The notes beneath the pieces are model-generated. The model had not been told where the DNA came from. It searched no databases and worked only from the letters and a program-made list of their open reading frames with translations. The position numbers and the translations under genes were made by a program. Positions 1 to 4,894 of a stretch of DNA of 6,098 bases are shown piece by piece. The first letter of the stretch is position 1. Each line of letters begins with the position of its first letter. Source of the stretch: an uncultured Clostridia bacterium (GTDB taxonomy: Bacteria > Bacillota > Clostridia > Oscillospirales > CAG-272); NCBI GenBank assembly GCA_937894775.1, contig CALAXC010000365.1, positions 1 to 6,098 of the forward strand, written 5' to 3'.

Positions 1-540
1 CTCGTGCCATTCTGATTTCGGCTGCATATCAAATCCTTTGTCGTTGGCGAGGAATTTAATGAGCGAGTATTTTGACACGAGGTACTTGCGTTCTTGGAGT
101 GTGGCAAACAGTCTTCCTTTAGCTATATGCCACCGTATTGTCCTTTCGGAGTAGCCTATAATTTTCGCTACTCGGTAGACGGATAATGCGTCGGGGTATA
201 TTGCGAGTCTCTTTTCAAGTATTCGCTCGAACTTGTTCCTATCCTTTCTGCTTAGGTAGGCGAACACACTTATTTCTGCACCGCAGGCTTCTTCAGTCTG
301 CGGTGCATCTTTGTTACGGGAGGAGAATTGTCCTCGGATAAACTCCTTCTTGCTTTCGGTTACGCTTTGCTTCATATACGCCCTCAAATCCTCTTCCTTA
401 ACATAGTATCTGAGGTGCGTTGGAGTATCTACAATTCTACACGGTATGACACCGTTTTGTAGCATCCAAGCTGCTTTGCGTTTGCTGATATGTAGCTTTT
501 GCCTTAACTGTTCAAGTGAGAGTTCACCGTTTTTCTTCAT
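1..540 (-). CDS. Double helix-turn-helix (excisionase-like) DNA-binding protein, partial at the left edge
   Basis: The frame is open from an ATG at 538-540 to the left edge, giving 180 residues with the C-terminus missing. Two similar units can be read. Residues about 7-56 begin LSLEQLRQKLHISKRKAAW, and residues about 119-166 begin LSVYRVAKIIGYSERTIRW. Each has a predicted helix-turn-helix, then a G-V/R-hydrophobic turn, a short beta-wing and a closing hydrophobic helix. This is the layout of excisionase/MerR-like HTH_17 domains. A polar, charged linker (about 60-90) separates them, so the protein could bind two half-sites or bend DNA. The start is supported by AAGGGG and GGAAGA just upstream. 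It lies downstream of the 590-1003 gene on the same strand, beyond a hairpin. In Clostridia such proteins often sit in integrative elements, but no recombinase is visible here. Function is inferred from fold only. Translation was done by hand. Confidence 0.75.
   Translation of the reverse strand, partial: MKKNGELSLEQLRQKLHISKRKAAWMLQNGVIPCRIVDTPTHLRYYVKEEDLRAYMKQSVTESKKEFIRGQFSSRNKDAPQTEEACGAEISVFAYLSRKDRNKFERILEKRLAIYPDALSVYRVAKIIGYSERTIRWHIAKGRLFATLQERKYLVSKYSLIKFLANDKGFDMQPKSEWHE
277..307 (-). repeat. Perfect 10-bp inverted repeat inside the HTH gene
   Basis: The arms TGCACCGCAG (277-286) and CTGCGGTGCA (298-307) are exact reverse complements around an 11-base loop. The hairpin falls in the linker between the two helix-turn-helix units (codons about 78-88). 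No T-run follows on either strand, so it is not an obvious terminator. It could be an mRNA structure, a protein binding site or chance. Confidence 0.5.
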
Positions 541-559
541 TCTTCCGTACCCCTTATGT

Positions 560-592
560 TAAACAAGGCGCGGTTTTGCCGCGCCTTGTTTA
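560..592 (-). terminator. Hairpin terminator between the small gene and the HTH gene
   Basis: A 14-bp perfect stem pairs 560-573 with 579-592 around a 5-base loop (574-578). The GC-rich core GGCGCGG/CCGCGCC is flanked by A-rich and T-rich ends, so it could work as an intrinsic terminator in either direction. The stop codon of the 590-1003 gene (590-592) lies in the stem. The downstream gene starts only 19 bases past the stem, so partial readthrough, meaning attenuation within an operon, is possible. I see no separate promoter for the HTH gene. Confidence 0.7.
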
Positions 593-1003
593 TGTATAAT
601 ATTTTATTTCAAGAGTAGACGAGTATCCGCTTTCTGTGGAATGAATAACAACATCGCCTTTTTTCATACATTGACGCATTGCATTGCACACCATCGGGTA
701 AGACCTTTTCAAGTTTAAACTATTGTGAATATCGCGTGCAACAATTGTTATGCTTGACTTTCCGTTCATTCTCGCACTTTCAATCATCCGATTGATATGA
801 AATCTTATCGCTTCAGTTGTTATTTTTTTCTCTTTTTTAGGTTCTGGAATATTTTCACTAATCTCTATATCCCAATCATCGTCAAAGGCATCATCTTCAT
901 CGAACACACCTTCTTGGATAAGTCTTTTCTCCATTTTGTTAACTCGTTTCTCCAAAATTTTTACTTTTGCCAATAATTCTACAATGATAGTATCGTAATT
1001 CAT
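590..1003 (-). CDS. Small protein of unknown function with N-terminal coiled coil and acidic linker
   Basis: The product is 137 residues. The start at 1001-1003 has a strong AAAGGAGGT site 8 bases upstream and a near-consensus promoter, so the gene is very likely real. Residues 1-30 have a heptad-like pattern (IIVELLAKVKILEKRVNKME) suggesting a short coiled coil for oligomerisation. Residues 33-58 are strongly acidic (EDDAFDDDWD) and then Lys-rich. The C-terminal part, about 60-137, alternates helices and ends in predicted beta-strands (VVIHSTESGYSSTLEIKYY). That is compatible with a winged-helix-like domain, although I do not recognise a named family. It is the first gene of a minus-strand unit with the HTH gene. 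Its promoter is packed with AATTCTA repeats, so autoregulation by this or the downstream protein is plausible but unproven. Function unknown. Confidence 0.75.
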   Translation of the reverse strand: MNYDTIIVELLAKVKILEKRVNKMEKRLIQEGVFDEDDAFDDDWDIEISENIPEPKKEKKITTEAIRFHINRMIESARMNGKSSITIVARDIHNSLNLKRSYPMVCNAMRQCMKKGDVVIHSTESGYSSTLEIKYYT

Positions 1004-1094
1004 AGAATTCTACCTCCTTTTTTCTTAATTCTATCATATTAAGTAGAATTTGTCAATAGAATTTTTAGAATTTTGATAGAATTTGTATAGAATT
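1003..1094. repeat. Cluster of AATTCTA / TAGAATT heptamers, probable operator array
   Basis: Read on the minus strand, exact AATTCTA occurs at 1088-1094, 1077-1083, 1066-1072, 1057-1063 and 1044-1050, with start-to-start steps of 11, 11, 9 and 13 bases. An inverted copy lies at 1027-1033, and the palindrome TAGAATTCTA lies at 1003-1012 across the start of the small gene. Copies abut both sides of the -35 box, and the inverted copy contains the -10 box. The near-helical spacing suggests binding on one face of the DNA by an oligomeric regulator. Confidence 0.7.
1028..1056 (-). promoter_or_regulatory. SigmaA-type promoter for the 590-1003 gene
   Basis: On the minus strand there is a perfect -35 TTGACA (1051-1056), a 17-base spacer, and a -10 TAGAAT (1028-1033). 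The predicted transcript start near 1021 gives a leader of about 18 bases that is filled almost entirely by the Shine-Dalgarno site. AATTCTA copies directly flank the -35 box, so occupancy would block polymerase. Confidence 0.8.
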
Positions 1095-1156
1095 TCTATT
1101 CTGATGATTTGTTTCGGACAAAAAGTGTTCATTTTCGACTTATATCTTTGTTTAAG

Positions 1157-1179
1157 GCGGTGTAATTTTTATACACCGC
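1157..1179. repeat. Small 8-bp hairpin, possible weak terminator
   Basis: GCGGTGTA (1157-1164) pairs exactly with TACACCGC (1172-1179) around a T-rich 7-base loop. Neither side has a clear run of T. It may insulate the divergent left and central modules or may mark the end of an older, lost gene. Confidence 0.4.
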
Positions 1180-1230
1180 ATTTGCCTTACTCGTCCTTGC
1201 TTATTGTAACACGAAAGCAGAGTCCTGTCC

Positions 1231-1244
1231 GTGACTTTTGTCAC
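1231..1244. promoter_or_regulatory. Upstream CRP-type operator, GTGACTTTTGTCAC
   Basis: A perfect palindrome in its arms, GTGAC-N4-GTCAC, equal to GTGA-N6-TCAC, which is the spacing of classical CRP sites. Its centre is about 55 bases upstream of the predicted transcript start. Its exact reverse complement occurs at 1306-1319. The likely ligand is the Crp/Fnr regulator encoded at 3836-4501. Confidence 0.75.
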
Positions 1245-1257
1245 AAGCTGCTTTGTG

Positions 1258-1286
1258 TTGATATGTGGCACAAAATATGATATAAT
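1258..1286 (+). promoter_or_regulatory. SigmaA-type promoter of the reductase-thioredoxin-rhodanese operon
   Basis: A -35 TTGATA (1258-1263), a 17-base spacer and a perfect -10 TATAAT (1281-1286) predict a start near 1293. It is the only good plus-strand promoter seen before 1380, and it lies between two identical palindromic operators. The -35 and -10 are close enough to consensus to work without an activator, which fits repression better than activation. Confidence 0.8.
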
Positions 1287-1305
1287 ATTCTTGTAATACG
1301 CTTGA

Positions 1306-1319
1306 GTGACAAAAGTCAC
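1306..1319. promoter_or_regulatory. Downstream CRP-type operator, GTGACAAAAGTCAC
   Basis: The exact reverse complement of the 1231-1244 site, centred about 20 bases after the predicted transcript start, where a bound protein would normally repress. The two centres are 75 bases apart, close to seven helical turns, so a loop between bound dimers is geometrically possible. Confidence 0.75.
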
Positions 1320-1367
1320 AGCGGACACGAAAAAGGTATGGTAAAATATACTCACAGAAAGAAAAAC

Positions 1368-1373
1368 GGAGGT
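1368..1373 (+). promoter_or_regulatory. Ribosome binding site that fixes the reductase start
   Basis: GGAGGT lies 6 bases before the ATG at 1380. The same frame extends upstream to a TTG at 1302 and contains an ATG at 1338, but neither has a comparable site, and the extension would run through the downstream operator. The first residues after 1380 (MKTLIIGG) are the usual family start. Confidence 0.85.
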
Positions 1374-1379
1374 AAGCTT

Positions 1380-3062
1380 ATGAAGACCTTGATCATAGGA
1401 GGCGTGGCAGGCGGTGCGTCCTGCGCGGCAAGACTCAGGAGGCTTGACGAGAAAGCCGAGATCGTTATTTTGGAGCGCGGAGAGTTCATCTCCTTTGCAA
1501 ACTGCGGACTTCCTTATTATATCGGCGGTGAGATCACCGAGAAGTCAAATCTTACTCTGCAAACACCCGAGAGCTTCAAGGCTCGTTTCAATATCGAAGT
1601 TCGCACATTCAGCGAGGCGGTTGCCATTGATACCGAAAACAAGATCGTTACGGTCAAAGATCTGAAAACAGGTGAGGAATACGCCGAGCGATACGACAGC
1701 TTGGTTCTTTCTCCGGGTGCTTCTCCCATTCGCCCGAAGATTGATGGAATCGACAGTGACAGGGTGTTCACCCTGCGCAACATTCCCGACACGATGAAAA
1801 TCAAACAGTATATAGACGAAAAGCATCCAAAATCGGCGGTGGTTGTCGGCGGTGGATATATTGGCGTGGAGATGGCTGAAAATCTTGCCAACGCAGGACT
1901 TGACGTGACCATCGTCGAGCTTTCCGACCATCTTATCGCTCCCCTTGATTTCGATATGGCGGCAGACGTTCACAGATATATCAAGTCGAAAGGCATTAAG
2001 CTCGCCCTTGGCAACGGTGTGGTTGCTCTTAAAGATAGTGACAACGGCTTGACCGTGGAGTTGAACAGAGGCATCATTGATACGGATATGGTTCTTCTGT
2101 CCGTAGGCGTGCGCCCTGATACCGCTTTTATCAAGTCAGCCGGGATTGAAACAAACGAACGCGGCAGTATCATTGTGAATGAGAAAATGCAGACGAGCGC
2201 TCCCGACGTGTACGCTGTGGGCGATGCTGTGGCGGTCAAGAATTTTGTAACGGGTGAGCCGTCCTTCATTCCGCTTGCAGGTCCGGCAAACAAGCAAGGA
2301 CGCATCGCGGCGGATAATATCTGCGGTATCCCCTCGGAATATAAGGGCACGCAAGGCTCGTCGGTGCTGAAGCTCTTTGATATGACGGTCGCCACCACGG
2401 GTCTGAACGAAAAAAGCGCGGCTGCCGCAGGCTACGACTATGACAAGACCTACACCTATTCCGCATCCCACGCATCCTATTATCCGGGGGCGTCTATGAT
2501 GTCGGTCAAGGTGCTGTGGGATAAGGCTACGCAAAAAATTCTCGGCGCGCAGATCGTGGGCTTTGACGGCGTGGATAAGCGTATGGACGTGATCGCCACC
2601 GCCATGCGGCTCGGCGCGAAAGTGACCGACCTTGCAGAACTCGAGCTTTGCTATGCGCCGCCCTTCGGCTCTGCCAAGGATCCCGTGAATATGGTAGGAT
2701 TTGTTGCCGAAAACGTCATCACGGGCAAGATCGGGCAGTTCTTCTGGCACGACGTGGAAAAGCTCCCACGCGACGGAAGCGTGACGCTGCTTGACACCCG
2801 AACCAATACCGAGGTCGCACGCGGAAGAATCGACGGATTTATGCACATTCCGCTTGACTCGTTGCGTGAGCGCATGGGTGAGATCCCCACAGGCAAGCCC
2901 GTGTACGTGCATTGTCACAGCGGTTTGCGCTCTTATATCGCTTGCCGCATTCTTGCCGGCAACGGCTTTGAGTGTTACAATCTCGCAGGCGGATGGCGGC
3001 TCTATGAGTCGGTCATAAACGAAAGAACGGTGCCCGAATATGTCTGCACCGAATGTAAGTGA
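1380..3062 (+). CDS. CoA-disulfide / NAD(P)H-dependent persulfide reductase with C-terminal rhodanese domain (CoADR-RHD type)
   Basis: A 560-residue flavoprotein of the pyridine nucleotide-disulfide oxidoreductase family. Visible marks are the FAD-binding IIGGVAGGASCAARLRR (5-21), the single redox cysteine in SFANCGLPYY (C42), the NAD(P)H fold VVVGGGYIGVEMAE (155-168), the second FAD motif VYAVGDA (278-283), and the dimer-interface signature YAPPFGSAKDPVN (425-437). A rhodanese domain occupies about 465-545 with catalytic loop HCHSGLRS (C512). The single C42, rather than a CxxxxC pair, is characteristic of CoA-disulfide reductases and NADH oxidases. Fusion to rhodanese marks the CoADR-RHD/Npsr subgroup, known to reduce CoA-disulfides, CoA-persulfides and polysulfides in the cytoplasm. 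The length matches that subgroup. The extreme C-terminus ends in CTEC (C556, C559), a possible extra thiol pair. It is the first gene of the operon, 29 bases before the thioredoxin. Exact substrate is inferred. Confidence 0.9.
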   Translation: MKTLIIGGVAGGASCAARLRRLDEKAEIVILERGEFISFANCGLPYYIGGEITEKSNLTLQTPESFKARFNIEVRTFSEAVAIDTENKIVTVKDLKTGEEYAERYDSLVLSPGASPIRPKIDGIDSDRVFTLRNIPDTMKIKQYIDEKHPKSAVVVGGGYIGVEMAENLANAGLDVTIVELSDHLIAPLDFDMAADVHRYIKSKGIKLALGNGVVALKDSDNGLTVELNRGIIDTDMVLLSVGVRPDTAFIKSAGIETNERGSIIVNEKMQTSAPDVYAVGDAVAVKNFVTGEPSFIPLAGPANKQGRIAADNICGIPSEYKGTQGSSVLKLFDMTVATTGLNEKSAAAAGYDYDKTYTYSASHASYYPGASMMSVKVLWDKATQKILGAQIVGFDGVDKRMDVIATAMRLGAKVTDLAELELCYAPPFGSAKDPVNMVGFVAENVITGKIGQFFWHDVEKLPRDGSVTLLDTRTNTEVARGRIDGFMHIPLDSLRERMGEIPTGKPVYVHCHSGLRSYIACRILAGNGFECYNLAGGWRLYESVINERTVPEYVCTECK

Positions 3063-3091
3063 CGATAAAAAAGAACAAGGAGGTATATCTT

Positions 3092-3394
3092 ATGTCAGTA
3101 CAAAAACTGAATCAAAATAATTTTAATAACGCAATCGCAAACGGCACGGCTCTCGTGGATTTCTACGCCGATTGGTGCGGACCTTGCCGTATGGTTTCTC
3201 CCATCGTGGACGAGATCGCCGAGGAAAGAAGGGACATTACCGTTGGCAAGGTGAACGTAGACGATGAAAACGCCCTTGCTATGAAATACGGCGTGATGAG
3301 TATTCCCACGCTGATCGTCTTTCAGGACGGAAAAGAAAAAACAAGAATCGTCGGAGCAAGACCCAAAGCCGCCATTCTTGCGGAGCTTGTGTGA
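3092..3394 (+). CDS. trxA: Thioredoxin
   Basis: A 100-residue single-domain thioredoxin, close to the usual 105. The active site is WCGPC (C29, C32), the conserved cis-proline is in SIPTLIVF (P72), and the central strand reads ALVDFYADWC. There is no signal peptide, so it acts in the cytoplasm as a dithiol reductant. The ATG at 3092 has AAGGAGGT 7 bases upstream; an in-frame extension back to 3059 has no support and overlaps the reductase stop. It lies between two rhodanese-domain genes, which suggests it reduces persulfidated or disulfide intermediates formed by them, although general housekeeping use cannot be excluded. Its stop codon overlaps the start of the next gene, so translation is probably coupled. 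No thioredoxin reductase gene is visible nearby. The upstream flavoprotein has a different active site and should not be assumed to recycle it. Confidence 0.93.
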   Translation: MSVQKLNQNNFNNAIANGTALVDFYADWCGPCRMVSPIVDEIAEERRDITVGKVNVDDENALAMKYGVMSIPTLIVFQDGKEKTRIVGARPKAAILAELV

Positions 3395-3786
3395 TGAAGC
3401 GCATTATAATTGCCGTATCGGTTGCGCTGATGCTCATTCCTCTGCTTATAGGATGCCACGGTAATAACAAAAGCTCCTATGAGCAGATCACTCCTGCCGA
3501 GGCAAAGGCGCTTATGGATAGCGAGGACGGATACATTATTCTCGACGTGCGAACCCCCGAGGAGTTTGCCGAGAGACATATTGAAGGAGCTATTCTCATT
3601 CCGGATTATGAGATCGGAGAGAAAGCAGAAAGCATATTAACCGACAAGGATCAGCTGATCCTCGTCTATTGCCGAAGCGGCAGAAGAAGCAAAAACGCCG
3701 CAAATGAGCTTGCGACGTTAGGCTATACGAATATTAAGGAGTTCGGCGGTATCAATGATTGGAAATACGGAACTGTAACAGAATAA
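3394..3786 (+). CDS. Lipoprotein rhodanese (sulfurtransferase-like)
   Basis: A 130-residue protein with a short basic start (MKR), a hydrophobic stretch (about 4-19) and a lipobox ending LLIGC (C21). It is therefore probably lipid-anchored on the outer face of the membrane. The rest is a single rhodanese domain: ILDVRTPEEFAERHIEGAI (49-67), the active-site loop VYCRSGRRSK with catalytic C93, and the closing FGGINDWK (118-125). Rhodaneses carry a persulfide on this cysteine and transfer sulfane sulfur. The ATG at 3394 overlaps the thioredoxin stop by one base (TGATG). A GTG one codon earlier is an alternative start, and GGAG at 3382-3385 serves either. It is the last gene of the operon, followed by a terminator. 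A surface rhodanese paired with a cytoplasmic rhodanese-reductase suggests handling of sulfane sulfur on both sides of the membrane. Confidence 0.9.
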   Translation: MKRIIIAVSVALMLIPLLIGCHGNNKSSYEQITPAEAKALMDSEDGYIILDVRTPEEFAERHIEGAILIPDYEIGEKAESILTDKDQLILVYCRSGRRSKNAANELATLGYTNIKEFGGINDWKYGTVTE

Positions 3787-3800
3787 TCGCATATATGACA

Positions 3801-3830
3801 AAAGCCACGGCTCGCTTGAACCGTGGCTTT
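3801..3830. terminator. Bidirectional terminator between convergent genes
   Basis: AAAGCCACGG (3801-3810) and CCGTGGCTTT (3821-3830) form a perfect 10-bp stem with a 10-base loop. Ends are A-rich before and T-rich after on both strands. It lies in the 49-base gap between the stop of the lipoprotein rhodanese and the stop of the Crp/Fnr gene on the opposite strand. Confidence 0.85.
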
Positions 3831-3835
3831 GATCT

Positions 3836-4501
3836 TTAGTATGCAAGATTTTGGAGTTTCTTTTTATCTTTGATCACAATACCTTTTCTCGTGACCTCAA
3901 TGAGTCCGTCAGATGCGATGTGCTTTAACATTCTCGTAACCACCTCACGGGCTGTTCCGAGGTGTCGAGCGATCATTTCGTGCGTAAGCGTGACGGTATC
4001 CGTTCCGTTTGCCTGCGTTTCTTCAAGAAGAAAGATGGCAAGACGCTTATCCATACTCATAAACACGACCTGTTGCATGATCCACATCACGTCCGAGAAA
4101 CGGCCGACGGCAGTTTCAAGGGCGTAATTCTTCACTTCAAGATAGCGAGAGCTAACGTCTCCGAAAGCCGCGCTACTGATGCGGTAGCAATCGCTCGGAA
4201 CTTCAGCATCCACATATACGTCAAAGGTGATACTGTTCAATACGCACGAAGCGGATAACATACAGATATCACCGGGCACAAGGCGGTAGAGCGTGATCTC
4301 CTTGCCTTCTTCAGAGAGCATATACAGGCGCAATCTGCCCGAGCGCACGATAAAAAGCCCCGAGCAGCCCATATTGTCGTGAACGGGCTGTTCCTTGTCA
4401 AAGTGTTCCTCTATCGTATTTTCGCACAACAGTTTCTTGTCGGCCTCGGTAAGGCTGTTCCAGAACGGAAAGTATGTTTCACAAAATTTTTGAAGCTCCA
4501 T
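3836..4501 (-). CDS. Crp/Fnr-family transcriptional regulator
   Basis: The protein is 221 residues, normal for the family. An N-terminal beta-barrel sensor (about 20-110) contains SGLFIVRSGRLRLYMLSEEGKEITLYRLVPGD; a long dimerisation helix follows (about 115-145), then a winged helix (about 150-215). The HTH is TLTHEMIARHLGTAREVVTR (171-190). Its recognition helix has R185, E186 and R190 in the R-E-x-x-x-R pattern that reads GTGA in CRP, which matches the two GTGA-N6-TCAC operators before the neighbouring operon. The cAMP phosphate-binding cassette is not visible, nor is the FNR-type N-terminal cysteine cluster. Six cysteines (7, 26, 46, 80, 86, 105) all lie in the sensor half, with C80 and C86 in CMLSASC, so a thiol, persulfide or metal signal is possible. 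AAGGAGG sits 4 bases before the ATG. It is convergent with the operon and probably its regulator. Confidence 0.9.
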   Translation of the reverse strand: MELQKFCETYFPFWNSLTEADKKLLCENTIEEHFDKEQPVHDNMGCSGLFIVRSGRLRLYMLSEEGKEITLYRLVPGDICMLSASCVLNSITFDVYVDAEVPSDCYRISSAAFGDVSSRYLEVKNYALETAVGRFSDVMWIMQQVVFMSMDKRLAIFLLEETQANGTDTVTLTHEMIARHLGTAREVVTRMLKHIASDGLIEVTRKGIVIKDKKKLQNLAY

Positions 4502-4569
4502 ATTGCCTCCTTATAGCAATTTGAATTGGTTTTTCTCAAACTCCAATAAGCCAATATAATACTGGATAA
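4502..4569. promoter_or_regulatory. Upstream region of the Crp/Fnr gene, no clear promoter
   Basis: AT-rich DNA between the Crp/Fnr start and the stop of the fragment at 4570. It holds the AAGGAGG site and a CAATT-TG-AATTG inverted repeat at 4517-4528. TATTAT-like sequences exist on the minus strand but none has a good -35 partner. No GTGA-N6-TCAC site is present, so there is no sign that the regulator controls its own gene here; transcription might come from the gene upstream. Confidence 0.4.
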
Positions 4570-4689
4570 TTATTTGAAATATATTTTATAAAGTGCGGTT
4601 TCACTATCAATTTTGATCGCAAGACTATAAGCATCATCTAAACTAATATCATTGGATAAATAATAAAACAAATTGACAACAAATAATAA
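4570..4689 (-). CDS. C-terminal fragment of an unidentified protein, cut by the chimeric junction
   Basis: Reading the minus strand from the junction, one frame stays open for about 39 codons and ends at a TAA (4570-4572). It encodes a protein-like sequence ending [22 protein letters not shown]. The residue mix, with amphipathic helix spacing and varied codons, looks like a genuine C-terminus rather than random AT-rich DNA. It stops 68 bases before the Crp/Fnr start on the same strand, a normal gene spacing. The rest of the gene would lie beyond the point where E. coli DNA begins and is absent. It is too short to identify, and a chance open frame remains possible. Confidence 0.4.
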
Positions 4690-4889
4690 ATCACTTTTTC
4701 CACCACTTTCAGGCACATCTGGTGCAGTTCGGCGGTGACTTCTTCCAGCTTTTCAACCTGGGCGAGGGTCAACTTGTAGTAAGCATCTTCACACCAGTAC
4801 GGCTCGCCGTACATGGTGTGAAAATTGAAACCGTATTCGTGGGCTTTCTCACGCCAGTCCGGGCGCTCGGTAATACTGACTCTTTCCAT
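4638..4889 (-). CDS. ygiC: Truncated YgiC (ATP-grasp, glutathionylspermidine synthase-like), first 67 residues plus foreign tail
   Basis: Residues 1-67, from [20 protein letters not shown] to the Ile at 4689-4691, are recognisable as E. coli YgiC. After that the frame runs 16 codons ([12 protein letters not shown]...) into non-homologous DNA and stops at 4638. Native YgiC is about 386 residues, with the ATP-grasp catalytic region in the missing part, so this product cannot be active. The family is related to the synthetase domain of glutathionylspermidine synthase, and peptide-spermidine ligase activity has been reported for YgiC. The ATG follows the ygiB stop by 5 bases, as in the natural operon. 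The hydrophobic tail is an accident of reading frame, because the Firmicute gene fragment here appears to use another frame of the same strand. It should be treated as a partial gene, not a fusion protein. Confidence 0.9.
4680..4694. other. Junction between Firmicute-type and E. coli DNA
   Basis: To the right, the sequence encodes YgiC without a break back to codon 67 (4689-4691). From 4688 leftward it no longer gives the Ala codon that I recall following in YgiC, and becomes AT-rich. No insertion sequence, inverted repeat, target duplication or recombinase site is visible, and any microhomology is at most a few bases. This looks like an end-to-end join. Confidence 0.85.
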
Positions 4890-4894
4890 CGGTA

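Larger units (their letters stand above)
1104..1379. other. Intergenic region upstream of the persulfide reductase operon
   Basis: No convincing gene is present. The first half (1104-1230) holds only a small hairpin (1157-1179). The second half carries two GTGA-N6-TCAC palindromes around a promoter, then a leader of about 87 bases to the start at 1380. Short open frames on either strand here lack ribosome binding sites and overlap these control sites. Confidence 0.7.

Noticed and set aside
1003..1094. CRISPR array or plasmid replication iterons
   Set aside because: The repeats are only 7 bases with 2-6 base spacing, far from the CRISPR layout. No replication initiator gene is visible, and the repeats sit exactly on a promoter, so an operator is a better reading.
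1264..1272. TGTGGCACA short palindrome as a third Crp site
   Set aside because: It lies within the promoter spacer, and its half-sites lack the GTGA-N6-TCAC spacing of the two strong operators.
1083..1355. Short open frames on both strands in the operon leader
   Set aside because: They overlap the promoter, operators and hairpin, overlap each other on opposite strands, and lack ribosome binding sites.
1302..1379. N-terminal extension of the reductase from the TTG at 1302 or the ATG at 1338
   Set aside because: It has no ribosome binding site, runs through the downstream operator and adds residues before the usual family start. The ATG at 1380 has GGAGGT at ideal spacing.
2136..2918. Long minus-strand open frame of 260 codons inside the reductase gene
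   Set aside because: It lies antisense to a well-supported enzyme gene, is His- and Arg-rich with no domain, and has no ribosome binding site. It is a shadow of the codon bias on the other strand.
4638..4688. Novel YgiC variant with a hydrophobic C-terminal tail
   Set aside because: The tail comes from foreign DNA read after the junction, and another frame of the same strand looks more like real coding sequence. It is not a designed fusion.
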